A DNA stretch of 64,000 bases from M3007 sp041741155 (GCA_041741155.1 JBGSKO010000125.1:30681-94680), one strand, 5' to 3'. Positions 51,525 to 61,192 are shown, numbered from the stretch's first letter. Notes: generated by a model from the sequence alone, not told the origin. Numbers and translations: made by a program.

Positions 51525-53309
51525 ATGGATTTCACCCGACTCTTCGACATTCTGGACTACCAGTGCGAGCGCTTTCCGCAAGCGGTTGCCCTGGCGGGCA
51601 AAACAGGCGGCGCCTGGCAGACGTGGAGCACAACGGAACTGATTGCCGACCGCGACCGCCTCAGCGCTGGCTTGTTGGCACAGGGTTTGGAAAAAGGTGA
51701 CCGCGTCGGGATACTGACGCATTGCGGCAGCCCCCACTGGGTTATTGCCGACGCCGCTATGCTACAGTTGGGTATAATACCGGTGCCGGTACACGCAACT
51801 TCCCGGCCGGATGAAATCGCGCATATCTTCCGCGACGCAGGGCTGCGGGCTTTTTTTGTGAGCAACGGGGAAATGCTGGAAAAACTCACCCAGGCAGACG
51901 TCGCGCCCGAACACGTTTTTTCCTTTACGCCACTTCCCGGCGCCCTGCATTGGGATACCCTGTGTCGGCAACCGAGCGCCAGGCAAATCGAGCAGATCCG
52001 GCAGTTGCGTGCGAGTATTTCAGATACCGACCTGGCCACGTTGCTCTATACCTCCGGCACTACGGGCGCGCCCAAAGGCGTCATGCTCACGCACGCCAAC
52101 ATCGTCAGCAATGTGAAATCCGTACTGGCCATAGTGCCGGTAGGCCCGGAAGTGACGACGGTGAGTTTTTTACCACTGAGCCATATTTTTGAGCGCATGG
52201 CAACCTACATGTATCAGACTGCCGGCACGCCAATTTGGTTCGCCGAATCGGTGGAACGGCTGCCGGAGGTTTTGCGGGAGGTGCGGCCACATTTTTTCAC
52301 CGCCGTGCCGCGCGTATTGGAGCGCAGCTACGAGCGCCTGCTCGAACGCCGCAAGGAGGCAGGTTTTATCGGAAAAAAAATACTCGATTGGGCCCTCGCA
52401 TTGGGCGAACGCTATCCGTTCGCAGGCAAATACGCCATGCCGCCGGGCTATCGGCTCAAGTGCTGGATAGCCGACCTGCTCGTCTATCGCCACTGGCGCC
52501 GGGCCATGGGCGGACGCGTGCGCGGCATAGCGGTAGGCGCGGCCGCCTTGCAACCCCGATTGGGCCGGCTGTTTTCGGCGGCGGGCGTGGATGTACGCGA
52601 AGGCTATGGCCTCACGGAAACCAGTCCTGTTGTGGCGTTCAATCGCTTCGAACCGGGGGGCGTACATTTCGGCACGGTGGGCATACCTGCGCCGGGGGTA
52701 GAGGTGCGCATCGCCGATCCCGACGACCAAGGGTCGGGCGAAATCGAAGTCCGCGGCCCTAACGTGATGTCCGGCTACTGGAACTTGCCTGAAGAAACGG
52801 CGGCGCGTTTTACCTCCGACGGCTGGCTGAAAACGGGCGATATCGGCCGTTTCGAGCACAAGCGTTTTTTGCGCATTACGGGCAGAAAAAGCGAGTTGTT
52901 CAAGACAACCTCCGGCAAGTTTGTAGCTCCGGCTTTTGTGGAGCAGCAATTGCAGCGCTCGCCTTTCGTGGGTCAGTGCATGGCCCTCGGCCTGAACCAG
53001 CCCTACGTAGGCGTATTGATCGTGCCCAATTTTGTCCATCTGGAGGCCTGGTGCAGCGAAAACAAGGTGCACTGGACGGCGCCGGAGTACATGGTGCTGA
53101 ATCCCAAAGTGGAGAAACTATTCCGTCAGGAAATAGACCGCATCAACGCGGAGTACCTCGGCTCGGTGGAGCGTGTGCAGGCGTTTCAGTTGTTGGCCGA
53201 GCCCTGGACGGCAGAGAACGGCTTGCTCACACCCACGCTGAAACTGCGCCGCAAAACGATTGAGGCGCAGTTTGCACAGGTGGCAGAAGGACTGTTTGGG
53301 AAAAAGTAA
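51525..53309 (+). CDS. Long-chain acyl-CoA synthetase (AMP-forming)
   Basis: 594 aa. Activates fatty acids to acyl-CoA via acyl-adenylate. Motifs: LLYTSGTTGAPKGVMLTHANIV (AMP-binding P-loop, residues about 174-195), REGYGLTETSPVVAFNR, WLKTGDIGRFE (adenylate-binding Asp) and LRITGRKSELFKTTSGKFVAP (hinge). Length and ordering match long-chain, FadD15-like ligases. Convergent with the Crp-family gene, with only 1 bp between stops. Confidence 0.95.
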   Translation: MDFTRLFDILDYQCERFPQAVALAGKTGGAWQTWSTTELIADRDRLSAGLLAQGLEKGDRVGILTHCGSPHWVIADAAMLQLGIIPVPVHATSRPDEIAHIFRDAGLRAFFVSNGEMLEKLTQADVAPEHVFSFTPLPGALHWDTLCRQPSARQIEQIRQLRASISDTDLATLLYTSGTTGAPKGVMLTHANIVSNVKSVLAIVPVGPEVTTVSFLPLSHIFERMATYMYQTAGTPIWFAESVERLPEVLREVRPHFFTAVPRVLERSYERLLERRKEAGFIGKKILDWALALGERYPFAGKYAMPPGYRLKCWIADLLVYRHWRRAMGGRVRGIAVGAAALQPRLGRLFSAAGVDVREGYGLTETSPVVAFNRFEPGGVHFGTVGIPAPGVEVRIADPDDQGSGEIEVRGPNVMSGYWNLPEETAARFTSDGWLKTGDIGRFEHKRFLRITGRKSELFKTTSGKFVAPAFVEQQLQRSPFVGQCMALGLNQPYVGVLIVPNFVHLEAWCSENKVHWTAPEYMVLNPKVEKLFRQEIDRINAEYLGSVERVQAFQLLAEPWTAENGLLTPTLKLRRKTIEAQFAQVAEGLFGKK

Positions 53310-53310
53310 T

Positions 53311-53982
53311 TCAGTTCAGTTTGTCCAGATCCCGGATCAGGATCGAGTTCCGGTTGAAGTGAATGAGGTTGGACTTGCGCAACTCGTTCAGGATAGCGGT
53401 CACCGTTTGGCGGCTGGCGCCTACGAGGTTGGCGATATCCTGTTGGGTGAGGCCGTGCTTGACCAGCGTTTCAAAGCCAACCTGACGGCCGCGTTCGCCG
53501 GCACTTTCTTTCAAAAATTCTACGATGCGGGTGCGCACATCTTTCAGGATGAGCGACTCCCACTGGCGTTCTGCCTTGCGCAGGCGCTCGCCAATAGACA
53601 ACATGACGGCTTCGGAGAGTGCAAAATTTTGCTCCATGAACCGTTTGAAATCGGCGACTCGAATGGCGCAATACTTGACATCCTGATTCATTGAACTGGC
53701 AAACTCGGCGCGTCTGCTCTCGCCGGTCAGCCCCAATTCCCCGAACAACGTGTACGGATGCTGGATGCTCTTGATGATCTCTCGCCCGTCGGGCGAATAA
53801 ATACCGATCTTGATGGTTCCCTGGACCAACAGGCAGAGGTAGTCGCTGGGCTCGTCGGCCAGGTAAATGTAACCGTGTTTGTACGCCGTGCGTACTTCGG
53901 TGACACGTGCCAGTTCCTGCAGTTCATCTGGTGAAAGCGCGGCAAGGATTGGGAATCTTTGTAGTGTAGACAGTACGTCCAT
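53311..53982 (-). CDS. Crp/Fnr-family transcriptional regulator
   Basis: 223 aa from ATG 53982 (an earlier in-frame start is possible). N-terminal cyclic-nucleotide-binding-like domain about 15-120 with YIYLADEPSDYLCLLVQGTIKIGI and TLFGELGLTGESRRAEFA (a degenerate phosphate-binding cassette). C-terminal winged helix: GLTQQDIANLVGASRQTVTAILNELRKSN (residues about 170-198). There is no Cys cluster for an iron-sulfur centre. May sense a metabolite or redox state; regulon unknown. It lies 184 bp upstream of glgB in divergent orientation and could regulate it. Confidence 0.9.
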   Translation of the reverse strand: MDVLSTLQRFPILAALSPDELQELARVTEVRTAYKHGYIYLADEPSDYLCLLVQGTIKIGIYSPDGREIIKSIQHPYTLFGELGLTGESRRAEFASSMNQDVKYCAIRVADFKRFMEQNFALSEAVMLSIGERLRKAERQWESLILKDVRTRIVEFLKESAGERGRQVGFETLVKHGLTQQDIANLVGASRQTVTAILNELRKSNLIHFNRNSILIRDLDKLN

Positions 53983-54166
53983 GTGAGAAGATTGTAGCGG
54001 ATTAGAATGAAGATTGAATTGTAAAGCCACCAATCCAAGAATTATGCCAAGGGCGTGTTAATTGCAGCATTTACCCTTGAATTGATATTCAGCGCTTTAC
54101 TTTTACCCGCCTAAAAAAATGGGCGTACTTTGGTGCGTTGTTTTTTACTACCCAACATGTGTTATT

Positions 54167-56185
54167 ATGCAGACAGTCAAGGCTTTTTCACTCCTGACGG
54201 AGTTTGACATTTCTCTGTTCCAGAGCGGCAAGCATTTTCGGATGTATCAAAAATTGGGCAGCCACCTGGTGGAGTGCGATGGCGAGCAAGGCGTCTATTT
54301 TGCAGTATGGGCGCCGCATGCCAGGCAGGTTTCGGTCACAGGTACATTCAATGCCTGGAACCCCAAAAGCCACGTCCTGCTCCCCCGTTGGGATAAGAGT
54401 GGTATCTGGGAGGGATTCATCCCAAATATTGGGAAAGGCACGGTTTATAAATACCACATCACCATGCAAAACGGCAAGGGTCTCGACAAAGGCGACCCGT
54501 ATGCACGCCGTTGGGAAATCCCGCCCCAGACCGCTTCCATTGTCTGGGACCTCGAAGATTATACCTGGCAAGACGATAAATGGCTCGAAAAACGCCTGAT
54601 CCGCGCCGGCAAACCCCAGCCCTGGTCTGTTTATGAAGTACACCCCGGCTCGTGGAAAAAAATACCGGAAGACGGCAACCGCTCCTACAACTTCCGCGAA
54701 CTGGCTGACGAACTCGTGCCGTACGTCAGGGAAATGGGCTTCACCCACATCGAGCTTATGCCCGTTATGGAACACCCCTATTTCCCTTCCTGGGGCTACC
54801 AGATCACCGGCTTTTTTGCCCCGTCGGGCCGCTTTGGCACCCCGGAAGATTTTATGCACTTTGTGGATGTATGCCACGAGGCCGACCTCGGGGTCATTCT
54901 CGACTGGGTACCCTCGCACTTCCCCGGAGATATTCACGGCCTGTACCTGTTCGACGGCTCCCACTTGTACGAATACGCCGACATGCGCCGCGGGTTCCAT
55001 CCCGACTGGAATAGTTACGTGTTCGACTACGGCCGCAACGAAGTGCGCTCCTTTCTCATTTCCAATGCCTTGTTCTGGCTCGACAAATACCACATTGACG
55101 GCCTGCGCGTGGATGCTGTGGCCTCCATGCTTTACCACGATTACTCCCGCAAAGAGGGCGAGTGGATTCCTAATATCCACGGCGGACGCGAAAACCTGGA
55201 GGCTATTTCGTTCCTGCGCGACTTCAACGAGGCCGCGTACAAAAACTACCCGGGCATCGAAACCATCGCCGAGGAAAGCACGGCATTCCCCGGCGTCAGC
55301 AAACCCATCTGGGAGGGCGGTCTTGGGTTCGGGCAAAAATGGATGATGGGCTGGATGCACGATACGCTCAACTACTTCAAACGGCCACCCATGTTCCGTC
55401 GCTGGCACCAGAGCGAGATTACATTCTCCATGGTTTATGCTTTTTCCGAACGGTTCATGTTGCCCCTTAGCCACGACGAAGTAGTCCACATGAAGGCTTC
55501 CTTGCTGTACAAAATGCCCGGTAACGAATGGGAAAAATTTGCCAACCTGCGCGCACTCTACGGGTACCAGTGGAGCCACCCGGGATCGCACATTTTGTTT
55601 ATGGGCGGCGAGTTTGGCCAAACCACCGAATGGAGCCACGACCGCGGCGTGGTTTGGGATCTCCTGGAATATGATTTGCACAAAGGATGCCAACAGTGGG
55701 TTAAGGCTCTTAATATACTTTATTCCGAGCACCCGACTATGTGGTGGCATGCGTTTACGCCCGAGGGCTACGAATGGATCGGCGGCGACGATACCGAAAA
55801 CTGTGTGTTGGCGTACCTCCGCAAAGGCCGTTCGACGGATAAAGTGCTGCTGGTGGTTTGCCATTTCAAACCGGGAGTGCTGGAAGATTATACCGTCGGC
55901 GTGCCTCATGGCGGCACCTGGCGCGAGATACTCAGCAGCGACGATCCGCAGTTTGGCGGCAGCGGCGTGCTCAACGGCACCCTGAAAGCCGAGAAAAAAG
56001 CATCGCACGGGCAGGAGTACGCCCTCACGTTCCGGTTGGCGCCATTGGCTGTGCAAATTTTTGAAGGGCAAGATTTACCCAAGACAAGACCGGTAAAAAG
56101 TAAAAAACTGGCAAGCAAAACGCCCAAGGGGCAAGCACAGCCTAAAAAACCGGCAAAAAACCGAACAGCATTGGTTCAATCGTAA
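54167..56185 (+). CDS. glgB: 1,4-alpha-glucan branching enzyme
   Basis: 672 aa from ATG 54167. Forms alpha-1,6 branches in glycogen. N-terminal CBM48 (GVYFAVWAPHARQVSVTGTFNAWN), then the GH13 barrel: VYEVHPGSWKK, DWVPSHFPGDIHGLYLFDGSHLYE, catalytic nucleophile in DGLRVDAVASMLYHDY (Asp about 316), acid/base Glu in AEESTAFPGVS (about 370), LPLSHDEVVHMKASL, then a C-terminal beta domain. The last 30 residues are Lys-rich (KSKKLASKTPKGQAQPKKPAK), an unusual basic tail. A more upstream ATG at 54119 would overlap a -7-like TACTTTGG and is disfavoured. No other glg gene is adjacent. Confidence 0.97.
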   Translation: MQTVKAFSLLTEFDISLFQSGKHFRMYQKLGSHLVECDGEQGVYFAVWAPHARQVSVTGTFNAWNPKSHVLLPRWDKSGIWEGFIPNIGKGTVYKYHITMQNGKGLDKGDPYARRWEIPPQTASIVWDLEDYTWQDDKWLEKRLIRAGKPQPWSVYEVHPGSWKKIPEDGNRSYNFRELADELVPYVREMGFTHIELMPVMEHPYFPSWGYQITGFFAPSGRFGTPEDFMHFVDVCHEADLGVILDWVPSHFPGDIHGLYLFDGSHLYEYADMRRGFHPDWNSYVFDYGRNEVRSFLISNALFWLDKYHIDGLRVDAVASMLYHDYSRKEGEWIPNIHGGRENLEAISFLRDFNEAAYKNYPGIETIAEESTAFPGVSKPIWEGGLGFGQKWMMGWMHDTLNYFKRPPMFRRWHQSEITFSMVYAFSERFMLPLSHDEVVHMKASLLYKMPGNEWEKFANLRALYGYQWSHPGSHILFMGGEFGQTTEWSHDRGVVWDLLEYDLHKGCQQWVKALNILYSEHPTMWWHAFTPEGYEWIGGDDTENCVLAYLRKGRSTDKVLLVVCHFKPGVLEDYTVGVPHGGTWREILSSDDPQFGGSGVLNGTLKAEKKASHGQEYALTFRLAPLAVQIFEGQDLPKTRPVKSKKLASKTPKGQAQPKKPAKNRTALVQS

Positions 56186-56220
56186 TCCAAGTGGAAATGC
56201 CCGACTTGGGAGTTATTGCG

Positions 56221-56228
56221 TACATTTG
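56221..56228 (+). promoter_or_regulatory. Candidate -7 promoter element TACATTTG
   Basis: Perfect TAnnTTTG, 62 bases before the lpxD ATG (56283), and it contradicts any start at 56226. Confidence 0.5.
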
Positions 56229-56282
56229 CCGCCGATTTTAAACATCCCGTTTTTCTCATCAATCGCCCAGTTCGCTTCCGGC

Positions 56283-57326
56283 ATGGACATAACGGCCGCA
56301 CAACTTGCCCACCTGCTCAACGGCACCCTTGAAGGGGATCCTACCGCCACCGTCCGCCAGCCGGCTCGCATCGAGGAGGCCCAGCAGGGTGACTTCGCTT
56401 TTTTGGATAACCCGAAATATGAGTCGTACGCCTATGCTACCAAGGCTTCCATCTTGTTGGTAAACAAAACCTTCCAGCCGGCGCAACCCATCGCGGCTAC
56501 CCTGGTTCGCGTGGACGATGTGCGTTCCAGCCTGGCGTTTTTGCTGGAAAAATTCAACGATATCGTGTCGCCCAACGGCGCACCCGCCCAAATTGACGAA
56601 AAAGCCAGTGTACACCCCGATGTACAAATCGGCACCCAAAGTGCCATTGGCGCGTTCACGGTCGTGGAAGCGGGGGCCATTATTGGCGACAACTGCACCA
56701 TTTATCCCCAGGTGTTTCTCGGGCGCAATGTGCATATCGGCAACAACTGCAAAATTTATCCCGGCGTGCGCATTCACCACAACTGCGTCGTCGGCGACAA
56801 CTGCGTGCTGCACGCCAACGCTGTTATCGGCGCCGACGGATTCGGATTCGCGCCTCAGGAAGATAAATCCTGGAAGAAGGTGCCACACGTGGGCAATGTT
56901 GTTCTGGAAAACAATGTCGAAATCGGCGCCAATGCCTGCATTGACCGCGCCGCGCTCGGCAGCACCGTCCTGCACTCGGGCGTCAAAATTGACAATCTGG
57001 TACACATTGCGCACAATGTGGAGGTGGGCAAAAACTCCGTAATGGCCGCTCAAGTCGGTGTAGCCGGCAGCACCAAAATCGGGGAAAATGTGCAACTCGG
57101 TGGCCAAACTGGCATTGCAGGCCACCTCACGATTGCGGATGGAACCCGTGTGCAGGCTCAGAGCGGCATCGCGTCATCTATCCGGGAACCCAATCAGGCA
57201 CTGTTCGGTGCGCCGGCGATTGACTACAACGACTACGTCCGCGCCTATGTCGTGTTCAAAAACCTGCCGGAACTTCAGAAAAAAGTACGGGCACTGGAGA
57301 AGATGCTGAAAGCATTGCAAGGCTGA
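56283..57326 (+). CDS. lpxD: UDP-3-O-(3-hydroxyacyl)glucosamine N-acyltransferase
   Basis: 347 aa from ATG 56283. Third step of lipid A synthesis: N-acylation of UDP-3-O-acyl-glucosamine. N-terminal uridine-binding domain (about 1-105: MDITAAQLAHLLNGTLEGD, GDFAFLDNPKY), then a left-handed beta-helix with hexapeptides (YPQVFLGRNVHIGNNCKIYPG, GADGFGFAP), catalytic His in NLVHIAHNVEVGKN near residue 242, and a coiled C-terminal helix (LQKKVRALEKMLK) for trimerisation. No other lpx genes are adjacent. Confidence 0.96.
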   Translation: MDITAAQLAHLLNGTLEGDPTATVRQPARIEEAQQGDFAFLDNPKYESYAYATKASILLVNKTFQPAQPIAATLVRVDDVRSSLAFLLEKFNDIVSPNGAPAQIDEKASVHPDVQIGTQSAIGAFTVVEAGAIIGDNCTIYPQVFLGRNVHIGNNCKIYPGVRIHHNCVVGDNCVLHANAVIGADGFGFAPQEDKSWKKVPHVGNVVLENNVEIGANACIDRAALGSTVLHSGVKIDNLVHIAHNVEVGKNSVMAAQVGVAGSTKIGENVQLGGQTGIAGHLTIADGTRVQAQSGIASSIREPNQALFGAPAIDYNDYVRAYVVFKNLPELQKKVRALEKMLKALQG

Positions 57327-57372
57327 GTTCAACAGGCAAACCTGCAAAGGGCAAGTTCCGTACGCACCAAAA

Positions 57373-59655
57373 TCATTTCATTACTTGCAATTTTGCAAAC
57401 CGCAGTACGATCCGCCGCTCCGGCAGTTCGTCGTCCTTGAATTGGATGGTAGCTAATTTATTGCCGGCCGGCCCTTCCACACTTTTCACCACACCTTCTC
57501 CGAATTTGAGATGCCGCACCGTAACACCGGTGACAATAGCCTCCAGTGGTGAGGCTTCGAAATCGCTGGGCACTACTGGGTTGATCCCGGTTTGTTTCGG
57601 GCGCGGTTTGGCAAAATACCCCGACACACTGGCTCGGGGGCTGGCGGTACTGGTGGCGGCCATTGCACTTTGCCGGGCGGAGCCGAAGCCCCCGAGCAAC
57701 TCGAAGTGCTCGGTATTGATCTCCTCCAAAAACCGAGATGGCTCGCAGTCGCGTACCTGGCCATAGCGGTAGCGGGTTTTGGCGTATGTGATGGTGAGCA
57801 GTTCTTTGGCCCGCGTAATCGCCACATAAAACAGGCGGCGCTCTTCGTCCAGGCCATTGGGGTCTTCGAACGACATGAACGACGGGAACAGATTTTCCTC
57901 CAATCCGGTCACGAACACACTGCGGTACTCCAGCCCTTTGGCGGCGTGGGTACTCATCAAGGTGACGTAGTCTGAATCATCGGCAGCCTGATCGGCATCG
58001 GTGAGCAGGCTGATGGTTTGGAGGTAGGCTGCCAGCGAGCGTTCGGTGCCGTCCGTAACATCCGGCGTGTCCGCTGTATTGTCGGTGAATTCGCTGATGG
58101 CGTCCAGCACGGCGTTGGCATTTTCGAGTCGGCTGATGCCCTCGGGGGTGGTATCGCTCTTGAGCGCGTCGAGCAAGCCCGATTGTCGGAGAATATCGGA
58201 GGCGAGTTTGAATGCCGGATCGGTGGCGGCACGACGTTGCCAGCTTTCCACCATACCCCGGAACGCGGCGAGCGCTTTGCGGGCGCGGTCGGGCACATCC
58301 ACGAAAAGCATGGCATCCCATGCCGTCATATTGTGCTCGCCGGCGTACTGGCTGATCTTGTCCACCGTGGCCGTACTGATACCGCGCGTGGGGTAATTGA
58401 TGACCCGGCGGAGGGCTTCTTCGTCGTTGGGATTGATGGATAACCGGAGATACGCCACCAGGTCCTTTACTTCCTTGCGCTGGTAAAACGACAGGCCACC
58501 AAACACGCGATAAGGCAGATTCAGCCGCCGCAGGTGTTCCTCGAATTTGCGGCTCTGGGCGTTGGTGCGGTACAGGATAGCGATTTCGGAGTTTGTCAAG
58601 TGGAAGCGGTGTTTTTGTTCCATAATCAGGTCGGCCACCCGGCGGCCCTCTTCGTCGTCGGACATACACTTCACCAACTTAATTTTGTTCCGCTCTTCGC
58701 GATCGGTCCAGATGGTTTTGTTCAACTGGCGGCGGTTGTTGGAAATGACCTCGTTGGCCGCCGAAACGATGTGGTGGGTGCTGCGGTAATTTTGTTCGAG
58801 TTTGAAGGTTTTCAGGCTGGGATAGTCCTTTTCAAAATCGAGGATATTGTCAATGGTAGCACCGCGGAAGGCGTAGATGCTCTGGGCATCGTCGCCCACG
58901 ATAAACACATTTTCGGGGCTGCCCGGGTATTTAACGAGGCGGCGCAGGATGGCGTACTGAAGGAAGTTGGTGTCTTGAAACTCGTCCACGTGGATGTACC
59001 GGAACTTCTGCTGGTACTTTTCGGCCACGTCGGCATGATCGCGCAGGAGGCGGTACAGCTGGAGCAGCAGGTCGTCGAAGTCCATAGCGCCGGAACGCTG
59101 GCAGCGCGCGGTGTATTTTTCGTAAATATCTGCGATGTAGGGCCGCTTGGCCTGGCGGTCTTGCTGCATCATCTCGGCATTGTCGCGATACACTTTTGGG
59201 GTGACCAGGTTGCTCTTGGCCAGCGAAATACGCGAGCGGATGGCGCTGGCATTGTACACCTGCGGGTCGAGGTTCATTTCCTTGATAATCGTACGCAGGA
59301 GGCTTGTGGTATCGTCGGTGTCGTACACGGAAAAATTGGACGAGAAACCGATTTTTGAGGCCTCGGCACGCAGCATACGCGCAAAAACCGAGTGGAACGT
59401 ACCTGCCCAGACCTGCTGGGCCTTGGGGCCTACAACCCGTTCGATACGGTCCTTCATTTCACGCGCAGCCTTGTTGGTGAAGGTGAGCGCCAGAATTTGC
59501 CAGGGCGCCACACCCTTCTCCAGCAGGTGGGCGATGCGGTAGGTCAGTACCCGTGTTTTGCCGGAACCCGGGCCGGCGATGACCAGTACCGGCCCTTCCG
59601 TGGTAGTAACGGCCGCGTGTTGAACAGGATTGAGCTCGTCGAGATAGTGTGCCAT
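57373..59655 (-). CDS. pcrA: UvrD/PcrA-type 3'-5' DNA helicase
   Basis: 760 aa from ATG 59655. Superfamily 1A helicase unwinding DNA in repair and replication restart. Motif I AGPGSGKTRVLTYRIAHLL (residues about 25-43), motif Ia ALTFTNKAAREMKDR, motif II VDEFQDTN, motif III GDDAQSIYAFRGA, motif IV LEQNYRS, motif V THAAKGLEYRSVFVTG and motif VI YVAITRAKELL. The C-terminal region with DELPERRIVLRFAKLQ is the PcrA/UvrD Tudor-like domain. The frame remains open upstream through the GGTTGAG array; residues there (NLFLNPLNLSQ repeats) are translated repeat and not included. Confidence 0.96.
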   Translation of the reverse strand: MAHYLDELNPVQHAAVTTTEGPVLVIAGPGSGKTRVLTYRIAHLLEKGVAPWQILALTFTNKAAREMKDRIERVVGPKAQQVWAGTFHSVFARMLRAEASKIGFSSNFSVYDTDDTTSLLRTIIKEMNLDPQVYNASAIRSRISLAKSNLVTPKVYRDNAEMMQQDRQAKRPYIADIYEKYTARCQRSGAMDFDDLLLQLYRLLRDHADVAEKYQQKFRYIHVDEFQDTNFLQYAILRRLVKYPGSPENVFIVGDDAQSIYAFRGATIDNILDFEKDYPSLKTFKLEQNYRSTHHIVSAANEVISNNRRQLNKTIWTDREERNKIKLVKCMSDDEEGRRVADLIMEQKHRFHLTNSEIAILYRTNAQSRKFEEHLRRLNLPYRVFGGLSFYQRKEVKDLVAYLRLSINPNDEEALRRVINYPTRGISTATVDKISQYAGEHNMTAWDAMLFVDVPDRARKALAAFRGMVESWQRRAATDPAFKLASDILRQSGLLDALKSDTTPEGISRLENANAVLDAISEFTDNTADTPDVTDGTERSLAAYLQTISLLTDADQAADDSDYVTLMSTHAAKGLEYRSVFVTGLEENLFPSFMSFEDPNGLDEERRLFYVAITRAKELLTITYAKTRYRYGQVRDCEPSRFLEEINTEHFELLGGFGSARQSAMAATSTASPRASVSGYFAKPRPKQTGINPVVPSDFEASPLEAIVTGVTVRHLKFGEGVVKSVEGPAGNKLATIQFKDDELPERRIVLRFAKLQVMK

Positions 59656-59663
59656 ATCGGGTA

Positions 59664-59817
59664 GGTTGAGAAGGGGTTGAGAAAGGTTGAGGGGGTTGAG
59701 AAAGGTTGAGGGGGTTGAGAAAGGTTGAGGGGGTTGAGAAAGGTTGAGGGGGTTGAGAAAAAGGTTGAGGGGGTTGAGAAAGGTTGAGGGGTTGAGAAAA
59801 AGGTTGAGAAGGTTGAG
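59664..59817. repeat. Sixteen-unit GGTTGAG array
   Basis: Sixteen GGTTGAG heptamers separated by A or G spacers, lying from 9 bases upstream of the pcrA start codon toward its promoter. It forms an inverted pair with the CTCAACC array at 59943-60049. The 59656-60084 gene-free stretch is these arrays plus the pcrA promoter. Confidence 0.92.
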
Positions 59818-59912
59818 ATGCCTTTTTAGAGCGGATGGATTTCTATAAAATGACAAGCATGGCGTACCCCCCCCCTGGCCGCACAACTATGGTAAAAAAC
59901 AAAGCCCGGCGG

Positions 59913-59920
59913 CAAAGTTA
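59913..59920 (-). promoter_or_regulatory. pcrA -7 promoter element TAACTTTG
   Basis: Perfect TAnnTTTG on the minus strand, preceded by the shared GGCGGCAAAG context on the plus strand. It lies about 260 bases upstream of the pcrA start, so the 5' leader would consist mainly of the GGTTGAG array. Confidence 0.5.
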
Positions 59921-59942
59921 GAAAGTTTAAACTGGCAGCCCG

Positions 59943-60049
59943 CTCAACGCTCTCAACCTTTCTCAACCCTCTCAACCTTTTCTCAACCCCCTCAACCCTT
60001 CTCTCAACCCTTCTCAACCTTTCTCAATCCCCTCAACCTTTATCAACCT
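59943..60049. repeat. CTCAACC array, complement of 59664-59817
   Basis: About eight exact CTCAACC units and three degenerate ones (CTCAACG, CTCAATC, ATCAACC) with T/C spacers, ending about 35 bases before the aminopeptidase start. Confidence 0.9.
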
Positions 60050-60084
60050 CATTTCCCCGTACTTTCGCGCCAAAATCATTGCAC

Positions 60085-61185
60085 ATGACTTCTATCCTGC
60101 AAAAATACGCCGCTCTGCTCACACACTACTGCCTGCGCGTGCAGCCGGGCGACAAGGTTTTTATCAGCACTACCACTCTGGCCGAGCCGCTCCTGCGGGA
60201 GGTCTATCGCGAGGCATTAGCTGCCGGGGCCGCGCTGGTAGAGTGTGATCTGGCGTTCCGCGAACGTGAGCGCATCCTGCTCGAAAACGGCTCCAACGAC
60301 GCCCTGCGCACTCCCCCGACGCTGACGAAATTGGGCATGGAAACATTCGATTGCTACCTGAATATCCGGGCGCCATTCAACCTGCGCGAAATGCAAAATG
60401 CTCCCGCCGACCGTTCCGCTATCCGGCAGGAAACGCTCAAGCCGATCAACAAAGCCTATTTTGAGCGTATCGCCGACAAGAGCCTGCGCCGCAACCTGTG
60501 CCAGTACCCTACCGATGCCTCCGCGCAGGAAGCGGGCATGAGCCTCAGCGAGTACGAGCACTTTGTGTTCAATGCCTGCAAACTTTTTGAGGATGACCCC
60601 GTACAAGCCTGGCTGCAGGTACGCGCCGGCCAACAGCGTATCGTGGACCACCTGAACGGCTGCTCCGCCATGCGGTATGTCACCGAAGGCACCGATATTT
60701 CCTTTTCCACCAACGGCCGCACCTGGATCAATTCCGACGGCCAAAACAACATGCCTTCCGGCGAAGTATTTACCAGCCCGTTAGAGGACAGCGCAAACGG
60801 AACCGTCCGGTTCTCGTACCCGGGCATTTACCAGGGCCATGAAGTGGAAGAGGTTATGCTATGGGTGAAAGACGGCTATATCGAGAAATGGGAGGCCCGG
60901 CGGGGACAGGATTTTCTCGACCGACTTTTCCAGACTCCCGGCACGCGGCGTTTCGGCGAAGCCGCCATCGGTACCAACTACGACATCACGCAAATGACCA
61001 AAAATATTCTCTTCGACGAAAAAATCGGAGGCACCATGCACATGGCTATCGGCCAAAGCTACCTGCAGTGCGGCGGCAAAAATGAATCTACCGTGCACTG
61101 GGACATGATTACCGATATGACCCGCGGCGGCGAGGTATGGGCCGACGGGGAATTGATTTACAAAGACGGAAAGTTTCTGATTTGA
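60085..61185 (+). CDS. M29-family metalloaminopeptidase
   Basis: 366 aa from ATG 60085 (the TTG at 60079 adds only two residues). Cytosolic zinc or cobalt aminopeptidase. N-terminal LQKYAALLTHYCLRVQPGDKVFISTT; C-terminal metal-site region has GEVFTSPLEDSANGTVRF (conserved PSGEVFT..ED), EVEEVMLWVKDGYIEKWEA, IGTNYDITQMTKNILFDEKIGGTMHMAIG and ESTVHWDMITDM, which supply the Glu, His and Asp ligands. Convergent with the LOG-family gene across a palindromic repeat. Confidence 0.93.
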   Translation: MTSILQKYAALLTHYCLRVQPGDKVFISTTTLAEPLLREVYREALAAGAALVECDLAFRERERILLENGSNDALRTPPTLTKLGMETFDCYLNIRAPFNLREMQNAPADRSAIRQETLKPINKAYFERIADKSLRRNLCQYPTDASAQEAGMSLSEYEHFVFNACKLFEDDPVQAWLQVRAGQQRIVDHLNGCSAMRYVTEGTDISFSTNGRTWINSDGQNNMPSGEVFTSPLEDSANGTVRFSYPGIYQGHEVEEVMLWVKDGYIEKWEARRGQDFLDRLFQTPGTRRFGEAAIGTNYDITQMTKNILFDEKIGGTMHMAIGQSYLQCGGKNESTVHWDMITDMTRGGEVWADGELIYKDGKFLI

Positions 61186-61192
61186 TTTTTTT

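Noticed and set aside
59656..59886. N-terminal extension of pcrA through the GGTTGAG array
   Set aside because: The extra residues are only translated tandem repeat (NLFLNPLNLSQ...), the promoter motif is downstream of part of it, and the conserved helicase domain starts right after ATG 59655.
59664..60049. CRISPR array
   Set aside because: Units are 7 bp with 1-5-base spacers, not 24-40-bp repeats with unique spacers, and there are no cas genes.
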